From positions 1 through 5,473 of the forward strand of contig CACXHM010000170.1 of the NCBI GenBank assembly GCA_902767465.1: DNA of 5,473 nucleotides, written 5' to 3'. The notes beneath the pieces were generated by a model, which worked only from the letters and a program-made list of their open reading frames with translations, was not told the origin of the DNA and ran no database searches. The position numbers and the translations under genes were made by a program. This stretch comes from an uncultured Bacteroidia bacterium (GTDB lineage: Bacteria; Bacteroidota; Bacteroidia; Bacteroidales; UBA932). Positions 1-5,473 of this stretch are shown piece after piece. Every line of letters begins with the position of its first letter. Position 1 is the first letter of the stretch.

Positions 1-1489
1 AGATGGAGCGTCCTCATGCGTAGTGGAGGGTTTGTTTTCAGCTCCGGAAAGCGTACGTGCCGCCGTGGAAGAGGCCGATGTGGAATGGGACGACGGGAAT
101 CTTCTCGTTCGTCGCGTGCTCAATGCCAGCGGACGGAGCCGCGCATTCGTGGACGACTCCCCCGTGAATGTCCAGCTGCTTCAAGATATTTCCTCCTCTC
201 TGGTGGATATCCATTCCCAGCATCAGAGCCTGCGGCTGGCCGACAGGCGCTTCCAGATGGAGGTCCTGGACTTTTATGCCGGTTGTTCCTCCCTTGTGGA
301 AGAATGTCGTCAAGTGTGGAACAGCATTCTTTCCAGGAAAAAAGAGCTTGGACAACTCAAGGATAAACTCGCCCGCCTGCAGGCCGACAAGGAATATAAC
401 AGCGCCCGTTTCGAAATGCTTGACAGCGCACACCTGCGCGACGGAGAACTCGAAGAACTGGAAGCCGAGCAGAAACTGCTTGCAAGCGCTGAATCAATCA
501 AAGAAAACCTGTCCGCAGTTGAAGCTATCATGAATCCGGAAGACGGGCCGGGCATGGAAAGCGCGCTCAAAGAAGCAGAAAGGCTTCTTGAAAAGCTTTC
601 AAAAATAGTTCCCGGCACAGAAGAACTTGCGGAAAGGCTGCATTCCACACGCATCGAGATCGACGATATTGCACAGACCGTATCCGATATCAACTCCCAT
701 ACGGATCTCTCTCAGGAACGTCTGGAACAGGTGGAAGAAAGGATGGGGCTGCTTTATTCCCTGATGCAGAAGCATGGCTGCAGTTCAGTTGCTGAACTTA
801 TCGCAGCCCGCGATTCCTACGCCGAGGCGCTCTTCGACTCTACGGCACTCGAAGAAAAGATTTCCACCATAGAGAAGGAACTTGCCACTTCGGAGCGCAC
901 GCATCTCGACCTTTGCAAACGCATCCACACTGCCAGGTCGAAGGCCGCCCCGGAACTTGCTTCCGGAATAGAGAAAGACCTCCGCTTCCTCGAACTTGAC
1001 AGGGCGGTATTCGAAGTGGATATCGAAGATGCAGCCCCGTCAGCCACCGGTGCCGACGGCATCTGCTTCAAATTTTCGTCCACAGGCAGCGCCCCGGTTG
1101 ACGTAGCAAGATGCGCCTCCGGCGGCGAGATTTCCCGCATCATGCTCACCCTCAAAGCATTGATGGCCCGTTTCACCGGCATGCCCACCATGATTTTCGA
1201 TGAAATCGACTCCGGCGTATCCGGCAGCGCCGCCGACAAGATGGGACAGATGATCTGCAACATGGGAAAAGACATGCAGGTTTTCGCAATCACCCATCTT
1301 CCCCAGGTTGCCGCCAAGGGTTCCGCCCATTTCGTAGTCGAAAAATCCGCGTCCGACACTGGCGCCGTATCGGTAATGCGCCGGCTGGACGATGAAGAAC
1401 GCATCCGGGAAATAGCCCGCCTGCTCAGCGGCAGCACCATCACTCCAGAAGCAGTTGCAAACGCACGCCGCCTCATCGCTGCAGAATAA
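1..1489 (+). CDS. recN: DNA repair ATPase RecN (5' end cut off by window edge)
   Basis: RecN is an SMC-like cytoplasmic ATPase that acts early in recombinational repair of double-strand breaks. The reading frame is open from base 2, giving 495 visible residues; RecN proteins are usually about 550, so roughly the first 55-60, including the Walker A P-loop (GxTGAGKS type), lie outside the window. What is visible: the end of the N-terminal head lobe (LVDIHSQHQS, about nt 200-230); a long Glu/Lys/Leu-rich middle, about nt 300-980, fitting the coiled coil; then the C-terminal head lobe. That lobe has the ABC signature ASGGE (about nt 1114-1128), Walker B plus D-loop MIFDEIDSGVSG (about nt 1189-1224) and the switch histidine in ITHLPQ (about nt 1288-1305). 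The GTG at 23 is only an internal codon, since homology continues upstream (VVEG). It converges on miaB. No frameshift or missing motif is seen. Identification is firm. Confidence 0.96.
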   Translation, partial: DGASSCVVEGLFSAPESVRAAVEEADVEWDDGNLLVRRVLNASGRSRAFVDDSPVNVQLLQDISSSLVDIHSQHQSLRLADRRFQMEVLDFYAGCSSLVEECRQVWNSILSRKKELGQLKDKLARLQADKEYNSARFEMLDSAHLRDGELEELEAEQKLLASAESIKENLSAVEAIMNPEDGPGMESALKEAERLLEKLSKIVPGTEELAERLHSTRIEIDDIAQTVSDINSHTDLSQERLEQVEERMGLLYSLMQKHGCSSVAELIAARDSYAEALFDSTALEEKISTIEKELATSERTHLDLCKRIHTARSKAAPELASGIEKDLRFLELDRAVFEVDIEDAAPSATGADGICFKFSSTGSAPVDVARCASGGEISRIMLTLKALMARFTGMPTMIFDEIDSGVSGSAADKMGQMICNMGKDMQVFAITHLPQVAAKGSAHFVVEKSASDTGAVSVMRRLDDEERIREIARLLSGSTITPEAVANARRLIAAE

Positions 1490-1492
1490 CTC

Positions 1493-1542
1493 TCTGCCGC
1501 CTGATTGCCGCAGAAAAAACGGGGCGGAGACTATTTTTCTGC
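1493..1542 (+). terminator. Probable rho-independent terminator of recN in the recN/miaB convergent gap
   Basis: TCTGCCGCC (1493-1501) pairs with GGCGGAGA (1523-1530), eight pairs with one bulged G, closing a 21-nt loop; three bases later comes TTTTT (1534-1538). This suits a recN terminator starting 4 nt after its stop. A second, mutually exclusive inverted repeat, GCAGAAAAA (1510-1518) with TTTTTCTGC (1534-1542), overlaps it and also covers the last miaB codons, so it could act in both directions. Seen directly as base pairing; terminator function is inferred. The long loop and bulge keep confidence moderate. Confidence 0.45.
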
Positions 1543-2841
1543 AAGCGAGCAGAGAAGGGTGGCGGAGCTGCAATCCTCCACACGCACCAGCACATAATCC
1601 CCGGCACGATGCTTTGTATCCGGCCATACGCACATCTTGCCGCTTCCGGTGCGGCCACAGAGATCCGTCTCATTCCTTTTTGAAGGGCCTTCAACCAACA
1701 CCTCGAACACCTTTCCCACATCGCGGCGATTGCTTTCGAGCGAAAGCCGGTTCTGCAGTTCGATCAGTTCGTTAAGACGCCTCGTCTTCTCTTCTGCCGG
1801 CACGTCATCGGGATAATTGCGGGCCGCGAGGGTTCCCGGCCTTTCGGAATAATTGAACATGAAGGCGGAATCATATCCTACCTCCTCGAATATGCTCAGC
1901 GTATCGCGGAATTCTTCTTCGGTTTCGGAGCAGAAACCCACTATGGCATCGGTGCTGATTCCGCAGTCAGGCATCACCGAACGGATCTTCGCCACCCGCC
2001 CGAGATACCATTCGCGGGTGTAGCGCCGGCGCATCTTTTCAAGAATGCGGTTGTTTCCGCTCTGCACCGGCAAATGAATCTGATGGCAGATATTGGGCCG
2101 CGACGCCATCGTTTCGATCACTGCATCTGAAATGTCCTTCGGATGAGATGTAGAAAAACGCACCCGCAACTGCGGCGACACGTCAGCCACCATGGCAAGA
2201 AGCTTCGCAAAGTCCACATCTTCAAAGCGATAGGAATCAACATTCTGCCCGAGAAGGGTAACCTCCTTATAACCGGCAGCCACGCAATCGCATGCTTCCC
2301 GCACTATGGTATGAGGATCCCGGCTACGCTCCGCTCCCCTGGTATATGGCACGACGCAATAGGAGCATACGTTGTTGCAGCCGCGCATAATGGAGATGAA
2401 GGCAGACACCCCATTCTTGTCGATACGCACCGGGGAGATATCGCCATACGTTTCCTCCCGGGAGAGTTCGACGTCCATCTGCGGATGTCCCTCCGAAACA
2501 GCCTCCAGCAACGCAGGGAGGTTTCTGTAGGCATCGGGGCCAGCCACGACATCCACTTTGCGGGTGTCGAGCAGGGCATCCTTCAGGCGTTCCGCCATGC
2601 AGCCGAGAATGCCCACGACCAGGCCCGAACGAGATTTACGGAAAGTATTGAAATAATCCACCCTCCCCCAGATACGCTGCTCGGCATTGTCGCGGATGGA
2701 ACAAGTATTGGCCATTATAACGTCGGCAGAGGAAATGTCCTCCGTACGCTCATATCCGTGTGATGCCAGGATGGAGAACACCACCTCGGTGTCGTTCACG
2801 TTCATCTGGCATCCGTAAGTTTCGATATAGACTTTCTTCAC
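1531..2841 (-). CDS. miaB: tRNA-2-methylthio-N6-dimethylallyladenosine synthase MiaB
   Basis: MiaB is a cytoplasmic radical-SAM enzyme that adds the methylthio group to i6A37 in tRNAs reading UNN codons, after MiaA. With the chosen GTG start it has 436 residues, normal for the family. Domain order: the N-terminal UPF0004 domain, with second-cluster cysteines C11 (ETYGCQMN), C47 (ANTCSIR) and C81 (LGCMAER); the radical-SAM core, with CxxxCxxC at C155, C159 and C162 (RGCNNVCSYC), followed by VVPYTRGAERSR; and a C-terminal TRAM domain, roughly residues 365-436. QMN and the VVPYTRG motif favour MiaB over RimO or MtaB. The start is uncertain: the frame also has GTG at 2856, adding M-Y-L-C-C; 2841 was chosen because the conserved KKVYIETYGC block begins straight after it. 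Neither start has a Shine-Dalgarno site, as is common in Bacteroidota. It converges on recN and diverges from sod. Confidence 0.95.
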   Translation of the reverse strand: MKKVYIETYGCQMNVNDTEVVFSILASHGYERTEDISSADVIMANTCSIRDNAEQRIWGRVDYFNTFRKSRSGLVVGILGCMAERLKDALLDTRKVDVVAGPDAYRNLPALLEAVSEGHPQMDVELSREETYGDISPVRIDKNGVSAFISIMRGCNNVCSYCVVPYTRGAERSRDPHTIVREACDCVAAGYKEVTLLGQNVDSYRFEDVDFAKLLAMVADVSPQLRVRFSTSHPKDISDAVIETMASRPNICHQIHLPVQSGNNRILEKMRRRYTREWYLGRVAKIRSVMPDCGISTDAIVGFCSETEEEFRDTLSIFEEVGYDSAFMFNYSERPGTLAARNYPDDVPAEEKTRRLNELIELQNRLSLESNRRDVGKVFEVLVEGPSKRNETDLCGRTGSGKMCVWPDTKHRAGDYVLVRVEDCSSATLLCSLAEK

Positions 2842-2843
2842 GC

Positions 2844-2869
2844 AGCAAAGATACACAAAAAACTTTGCT
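2844..2869. promoter_or_regulatory. 7-bp inverted repeat in the miaB/sod control region (possible operator)
   Basis: AGCAAAG (2844-2850) and CTTTGCT (2863-2869) are perfect inverted copies separated by 12 bp, a centre-to-centre distance of 19 bp, close to two helical turns. The left arm overlaps the putative miaB -7 box and the right arm abuts the sod one, so a dimeric regulator bound here could affect both genes. The symmetry is seen directly. Part of it arises because both -7 boxes contain TTTG, so the operator role is inference. Confidence 0.3.
2846..2853 (-). promoter_or_regulatory. Putative Bacteroidota -7 box for miaB
   Basis: On the minus strand the sequence reads TATCTTTG, matching the Bacteroidota sigma-ABfr -7 consensus TAnnTTTG. 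It lies 4 nt upstream of the GTG at 2841, so a transcript started 5-7 nt downstream would begin at or inside the start codon. I see no TTTG-type -33 element at the right distance. An eight-base match with two free positions can arise by chance. Confidence 0.3.
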
Positions 2870-2876
2870 ATATTTG
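2869..2876 (+). promoter_or_regulatory. Putative Bacteroidota -7 box for sod
   Basis: TATATTTG matches the TAnnTTTG -7 consensus and ends 6 nt before the sod ATG at 2883. Transcription would then start about at the start codon, giving a leaderless or nearly leaderless mRNA. No clear -33 TTTG lies 17-21 bp upstream. Its position in a short divergent intergenic region is the main support. Confidence 0.4.
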
Positions 2877-2882
2877 TATGTT

Positions 2883-3458
2883 ATGTTCGAACTGATTACA
2901 CTCCCCTATGCGCCCGATGCCCTTCAGCCGGCAATCAGCGCCGAGACGCTCGCATTTCATCACGGCAAGCATCTCCAGACCTACGTCAACAACCTCAACG
3001 CCGCAATAGCGGGGACTCCTTTCGAAGGCAAAAGCCTCGAAGATATAGTGTGCAGTGCCGATGGCGGCATTTTCAACAATGCCGGTCAGATACTGAACCA
3101 CAACATGTATTTCCTGCAGTTCCGCGCTCCACGAGAAGGGAACGCTCCAACCGGAAAAATTGCAGAACTGATCAATGCTCAATTCGGGAGTTTCGAGGCT
3201 TTCCAGAAAGAGTTCGCTGCAAAGGGCGCCGGACTGTTCGGATCGGGATGGGTATGGCTCAGCGCCGATTCAGAAGGAAAACTCGTCATCACCCAGGAAG
3301 GCAACGCCGGCAACCCGCTCACAAGGGGGCTGAAGCCGCTGCTCACTTTCGACGTGTGGGAGCACGCCTACTACATCGACTACCGAAATGCCCGTCCCGC
3401 GTACATCGGTGTCATCTGGAGCATCATCGACTGGGACGTCGTAAACACCAGGCTTTAA
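2883..3458 (+). CDS. sodB: Superoxide dismutase, iron type (Fe or Fe/Mn)
   Basis: Converts superoxide to oxygen and hydrogen peroxide; normally a cytoplasmic dimer. The 191-residue product matches the family's usual length of about 190-195 and has no signal peptide. The N-terminal helical domain carries metal ligands H26 (FHHGKH) and H73 (LNHNMYF), with active-site Y34; the C-terminal domain carries D157 and H161 (DVWEHAYY). Q69 (NNAGQ) and A142 (GNAGNP) are the iron-type arrangement; manganese enzymes have Gly at the first and Gln at the second. T155, two residues before the Asp ligand, is where the cambialistic Porphyromonas gingivalis enzyme has Gly. Iron use is therefore likely, though Fe/Mn flexibility is common in Bacteroidales. 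The ATG at 2883 begins the conserved MFELITLPY; the frame stays open further up but overlaps miaB without homology. It is divergent from miaB, and a hairpin follows the stop. Confidence 0.96.
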   Translation: MFELITLPYAPDALQPAISAETLAFHHGKHLQTYVNNLNAAIAGTPFEGKSLEDIVCSADGGIFNNAGQILNHNMYFLQFRAPREGNAPTGKIAELINAQFGSFEAFQKEFAAKGAGLFGSGWVWLSADSEGKLVITQEGNAGNPLTRGLKPLLTFDVWEHAYYIDYRNARPAYIGVIWSIIDWDVVNTRL

Positions 3459-3463
3459 AGAAA

Positions 3464-3484
3464 ATGCCCGGTCAGGCCGGGCAT
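3464..3484. repeat. Perfect inverted repeat after sod: hairpin, REP-like or terminator
   Basis: ATGCCCGG (3464-3471) and CCGGGCAT (3477-3484) form a perfect 8-bp, GC-rich stem with a 5-nt loop, starting 6 nt after the sod stop. On the plus strand no T-tract follows, so it is not a textbook terminator for sod; it may protect the mRNA 3' end or attenuate read-through into the next gene. On the minus strand the stem is followed by TTTTCTTT, which does look like a terminator. The compact GC-rich palindrome resembles dispersed intergenic REP elements, but one copy cannot show that. Confidence 0.5.
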
Positions 3485-3495
3485 GACGCGACAAT

Positions 3496-5271
3496 ATGCT
3501 GAATATCATTCTGAACATTGTGGTCGGGGGACTTCTCGGCCATGCAGTGGATGCCGGTTACAATGGCCGGCTGGCGCAATATATCAACAGCCCCGACAGC
3601 TATGCCATCCGCCTCTTTTCCCCGGAGATGATGGCAAAGGGCAAAGGAGGATGGCAGGGAGAGCATGCCGGCAAGTGGCTCTATGCCGCGTCCAAGGCCT
3701 ATGAACGCACCGGCGATCCGGCTGTGCGCGACAGGATAGTATCCGTAGCAGACTACCTGGTATCCCGTCAGGAAGAAGACGGGTACCTTGGCTGCTACCG
3801 TGAAGACAAGCGTTACTACCACCGTCCTGCGCCCGAGGCCATGACCGTGGACTGGGACACATGGATAATGGCTTATCTTATCAAAGGCTTCACGGAGGCC
3901 TCCATCGCACTTGACAGGAGCGATTATGCCGACTGTGCCCTCAACATAGTGAACTTTTTGCACTGGACCGTCTTTGACCAGGGCATCAAGATCGCCCAGA
4001 CAGGCCAGCACAGTGGAATGGCCGGATGCGGAATGCTCGATCCGCTCTGCGACCTCTACGCCATCCGTCCAGAGCCTAAGGTCAAGGACATGATAGACGT
4101 CTGCATTCGGGAGATGGACGAAACCCCCTGCCTGCAGTTGATCACGCTCGCCGGCAAGGGATACGATGTAGCACTGATAGGAAACGGGAAGATATATGAG
4201 ATGCTGCGCTGCCTCACCGGCTTGGCGAAGGCCTGGCAGCTCTTCGGAAACGACGCACTTCTCAAAGCATGCACGAATGCCTGGGAGAGCGTGCGATCGT
4301 CGCATCTCACCACCCTTGGAGGCCCCTGGGGAGGTATAAACTTCTGCTGGGAACTCTTCAACCGCGCTGCCGAGTGGGCCCCCTACGAATGCACCGAAAC
4401 CTGCTCCGTGATGGAGTGGATGCATTTCACACGTGAGATGCTCCGCATCACAGGGGACGGGAAATATGCTTCCGAACTCGAAAAAACCGCATACAACGCC
4501 CTGATGGCCGCACGCGCAGAGGACGGACTCCGCTGGGAGTATTATGTCCGCACCAATGGAGAACTTACTCCCCGAGGCGACTGGGCCTGCTGCTGGAGCA
4601 GCGGGATGACGGCCCTTGAAGACGTTCCTGCATATATGTACGAAACACGCAAAGACGGGATTTACGTAAACATAATCAGCGAATCCACCTACGAGACTTC
4701 ACTAAAAAGCAAAACGGTCTGTATCAAACAAAACGCCGATTACGCCCGCTGCGGCAGGGCGGAATTCGAGATTGAAGGTCTTTCCGGAAATGACAAAGCA
4801 TCCTTCACCCTGGCGGTCCATCAGCCTGAATGGGCTACAGATTATACAGTGAAAGTGAACGGAAAAGAAGCCAGGCCTTCGGTGAAAAACGGATATATCC
4901 GGATTAAGCGGAATTGGAAGGACGAAGACAAGGTCGAACTGGTCTTCCCTTACGAAATACGCAGTGTCGAAAAAACCTGGGAATACCGCAATGCCGGCAA
5001 AAAGGAATACAACTTCTCCAACTGGTATAACGGCTTCACCCGCCATTACGTCAGTTACTGCGCAGGGCCTCTGGTGTACGCCTGCGACCATGCCGACAGT
5101 TTCGAGAGGCTCAACCCCCTGAAACTCAGCCGCGAAGAGGCGGATGCCGCCGCTTTTGACTCCGGCGCCCTGGAAATCCATGCCGGACCGGCCACCCTCA
5201 GGCCCATCGCCCTCATGCCTCCGTTCGGGGAAGACAGGCAATGGAGAACGGTATGGCTGCAGTTAAAATAG
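3496..5271 (+). CDS. GH127/DUF1680-family glycosidase, probable beta-L-arabinofuranosidase-like enzyme
   Basis: The 591-residue product fits GH127 (DUF1680), zinc-cysteine glycosidases typified by Bifidobacterium longum HypBA1, a beta-L-arabinofuranosidase. An alpha-helical toroid spans about residues 10-380: WQGEHAGKW (53-61), EDGYLGCY (94-101), GPWGG (276-280), TRGD-like PRGDW (359-363). A beta-sandwich follows, about 385-495, with HQPEWA, VNGK and WKDEDKVEL blocks. The HypBA1 zinc ligands E338, C340, C417 and C418 match E301, C303 (ETC) and C365, C366 (CC), so C365 should be the nucleophile. E286 is the best acid/base candidate, 15 residues before E301 against 16 in HypBA1. The exact substrate cannot be read from sequence. 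ATG 3496 is the first possible start, because an in-frame TGA sits at 3484-3486. No signal peptide is evident: the N-terminus is hydrophobic but has no Lys or Arg before residue 25. It lies 37 nt after sod with no visible promoter of its own. Confidence 0.88.
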   Translation: MLNIILNIVVGGLLGHAVDAGYNGRLAQYINSPDSYAIRLFSPEMMAKGKGGWQGEHAGKWLYAASKAYERTGDPAVRDRIVSVADYLVSRQEEDGYLGCYREDKRYYHRPAPEAMTVDWDTWIMAYLIKGFTEASIALDRSDYADCALNIVNFLHWTVFDQGIKIAQTGQHSGMAGCGMLDPLCDLYAIRPEPKVKDMIDVCIREMDETPCLQLITLAGKGYDVALIGNGKIYEMLRCLTGLAKAWQLFGNDALLKACTNAWESVRSSHLTTLGGPWGGINFCWELFNRAAEWAPYECTETCSVMEWMHFTREMLRITGDGKYASELEKTAYNALMAARAEDGLRWEYYVRTNGELTPRGDWACCWSSGMTALEDVPAYMYETRKDGIYVNIISESTYETSLKSKTVCIKQNADYARCGRAEFEIEGLSGNDKASFTLAVHQPEWATDYTVKVNGKEARPSVKNGYIRIKRNWKDEDKVELVFPYEIRSVEKTWEYRNAGKKEYNFSNWYNGFTRHYVSYCAGPLVYACDHADSFERLNPLKLSREEADAAAFDSGALEIHAGPATLRPIALMPPFGEDRQWRTVWLQLK

Positions 5272-5275
5272 GCAT

Positions 5276-5291
5276 GAGTTATGGAGTTATG
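5276..5291 (+). repeat. Tandem 8-bp duplication GAGTTATG x2 at the start of the glycosyltransferase gene
   Basis: GAGTTATG occurs twice back to back (5276-5283 and 5284-5291), just after the GH127 stop. It creates neighbouring ATGs at 5281 and 5289, with others at 5274 and 5301. The second copy supplies the start codon chosen for the next gene. Only two units are present, so strand-slippage variation is possible but not indicated. Confidence 0.6.
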
Positions 5292-5473
5292 AGCAAAGGT
5301 ATGACCATCAGAGAGTTACGGCTGGTGCCGGACAAAAAAGCCCTCGAGAAAATTCCCGAGGGCAAGGTGCTAATCAACACCGTCAACGCCTGGTCGTTCG
5401 TAGTGGCCCAGAAAGACGCCGCCTATGCAGATGCGCTTCGCAGCGCCGACTACCTGATTCCGGACGGCATCAG
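5289..5473 (+). CDS. WecG/TagA/CpsF-family glycosyltransferase (3' end cut off by window edge)
   Basis: This family (GT26) transfers a sugar, typically N-acetylmannosamine, from UDP to an undecaprenyl-diphosphate-linked sugar at the inner face of the cytoplasmic membrane, an early step in surface polysaccharide or teichoic-acid linkage synthesis. Sixty-one residues are visible. The N-terminal family block is clear: LINTVNAWSF, then AQKD, then ADYLIPDGI. T31 (INT) and D59 (PDG) match the Thr and Asp reported as important in TagA, with the same 28-residue spacing. In-frame ATGs lie at 5274, 5289 and 5301, and the frame is open further into the GH127 gene. I prefer 5289 or 5301, since homologs usually have only about 20-25 residues before the LINT block; none has a well-spaced Shine-Dalgarno site. 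It starts 17 nt after the GH127 stop, so co-transcription is likely. The acceptor sugar cannot be told from this fragment. Confidence 0.85.
   Translation, partial: MSKGMTIRELRLVPDKKALEKIPEGKVLINTVNAWSFVVAQKDAAYADALRSADYLIPDGI

Noticed and set aside
16..366. 116-codon open frame in another frame over recN
   Set aside because: Arg/Ser-rich out-of-frame translation of recN with no independent support.
817..1633. Two overlapping minus-strand open frames (219 and 197 codons) opposite recN
   Set aside because: The plus strand encodes the conserved RecN C-terminal head; the antisense products are low-complexity or unrecognisable.
2143..2763. 206-codon plus-strand open frame opposite miaB
   Set aside because: It is antisense to the radical-SAM core of MiaB and has no family features.
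1531..2841. Annotation as RimO or MtaB instead of MiaB
   Set aside because: The ETYGCQMN block, the RGCNNVCSYCVVPYTRG motif and the C-terminal TRAM sequence fit MiaB best.
2760..2882. 41-codon upstream extension of the sod frame
   Set aside because: It overlaps the start of miaB, and SOD homology begins exactly at the ATG at 2883.
3472..4425. 317-codon open frame on the minus strand opposite the GH127 gene
   Set aside because: It lies wholly antisense to a gene with clear family motifs, shows no recognisable domain, and is the kind of open frame expected opposite a moderately GC-rich gene.
1..5473. A previously undescribed multi-gene system, CRISPR array, mobile element or RNA gene
   Set aside because: Every gene belongs to a recognised family. 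I saw no repeat-spacer array, transposase, tRNA-like cloverleaf or cassette of unknown genes, and the gaps are all under 50 bp.

Overview
The window looks like a chromosomal stretch of a Bacteroidota bacterium, most likely order Bacteroidales. The grounds are the protein sequences: RecN with the HSQHQS-type motif, a superoxide dismutase very close to the Bacteroides/Porphyromonas type, and a Bacteroidales-style WecG/TagA start. Starts also lack good Shine-Dalgarno sites, and TAnnTTTG-type -7 boxes are present. This is a judgement from remembered families, not a database result. GC content is, by eye, a little above 50%.

Layout from left to right. The 3' nine-tenths of recN (DNA repair ATPase, + strand) enters from the left edge and ends at 1489. 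It converges on miaB (tRNA methylthiotransferase, - strand, 2841 to 1531), and the 41-bp gap holds a plausible terminator. miaB is divergent from a complete iron-type superoxide dismutase gene (2883-3458, + strand). Their roughly 40-bp shared upstream region carries opposing -7-like boxes and a 7-bp inverted repeat. A perfect 8-bp inverted repeat follows sod. Next comes a 591-codon GH127/DUF1680 glycosidase-like gene (3496-5271). A WecG/TagA/CpsF-type glycosyltransferase gene begins at about 5289 and leaves by the right edge; it may open a surface-polysaccharide locus outside the window.

The genes do not form an obvious single pathway. recN, miaB and sod are housekeeping or stress genes; the last two encode carbohydrate-active proteins. 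MiaB (oxygen-sensitive Fe-S enzyme) and SOD share a control region, which makes joint response to oxygen or iron a reasonable but untested idea. I see no RNA gene, mobile element, CRISPR array or gene-rich unknown cassette, and no evidence of an undescribed biological system. No stretch over 300 bases lacks a gene. The most useful leads are the Fe-type metal-specificity residues in SOD, the missing secretion signal of the GH127 protein, and the structured miaB/sod control region.
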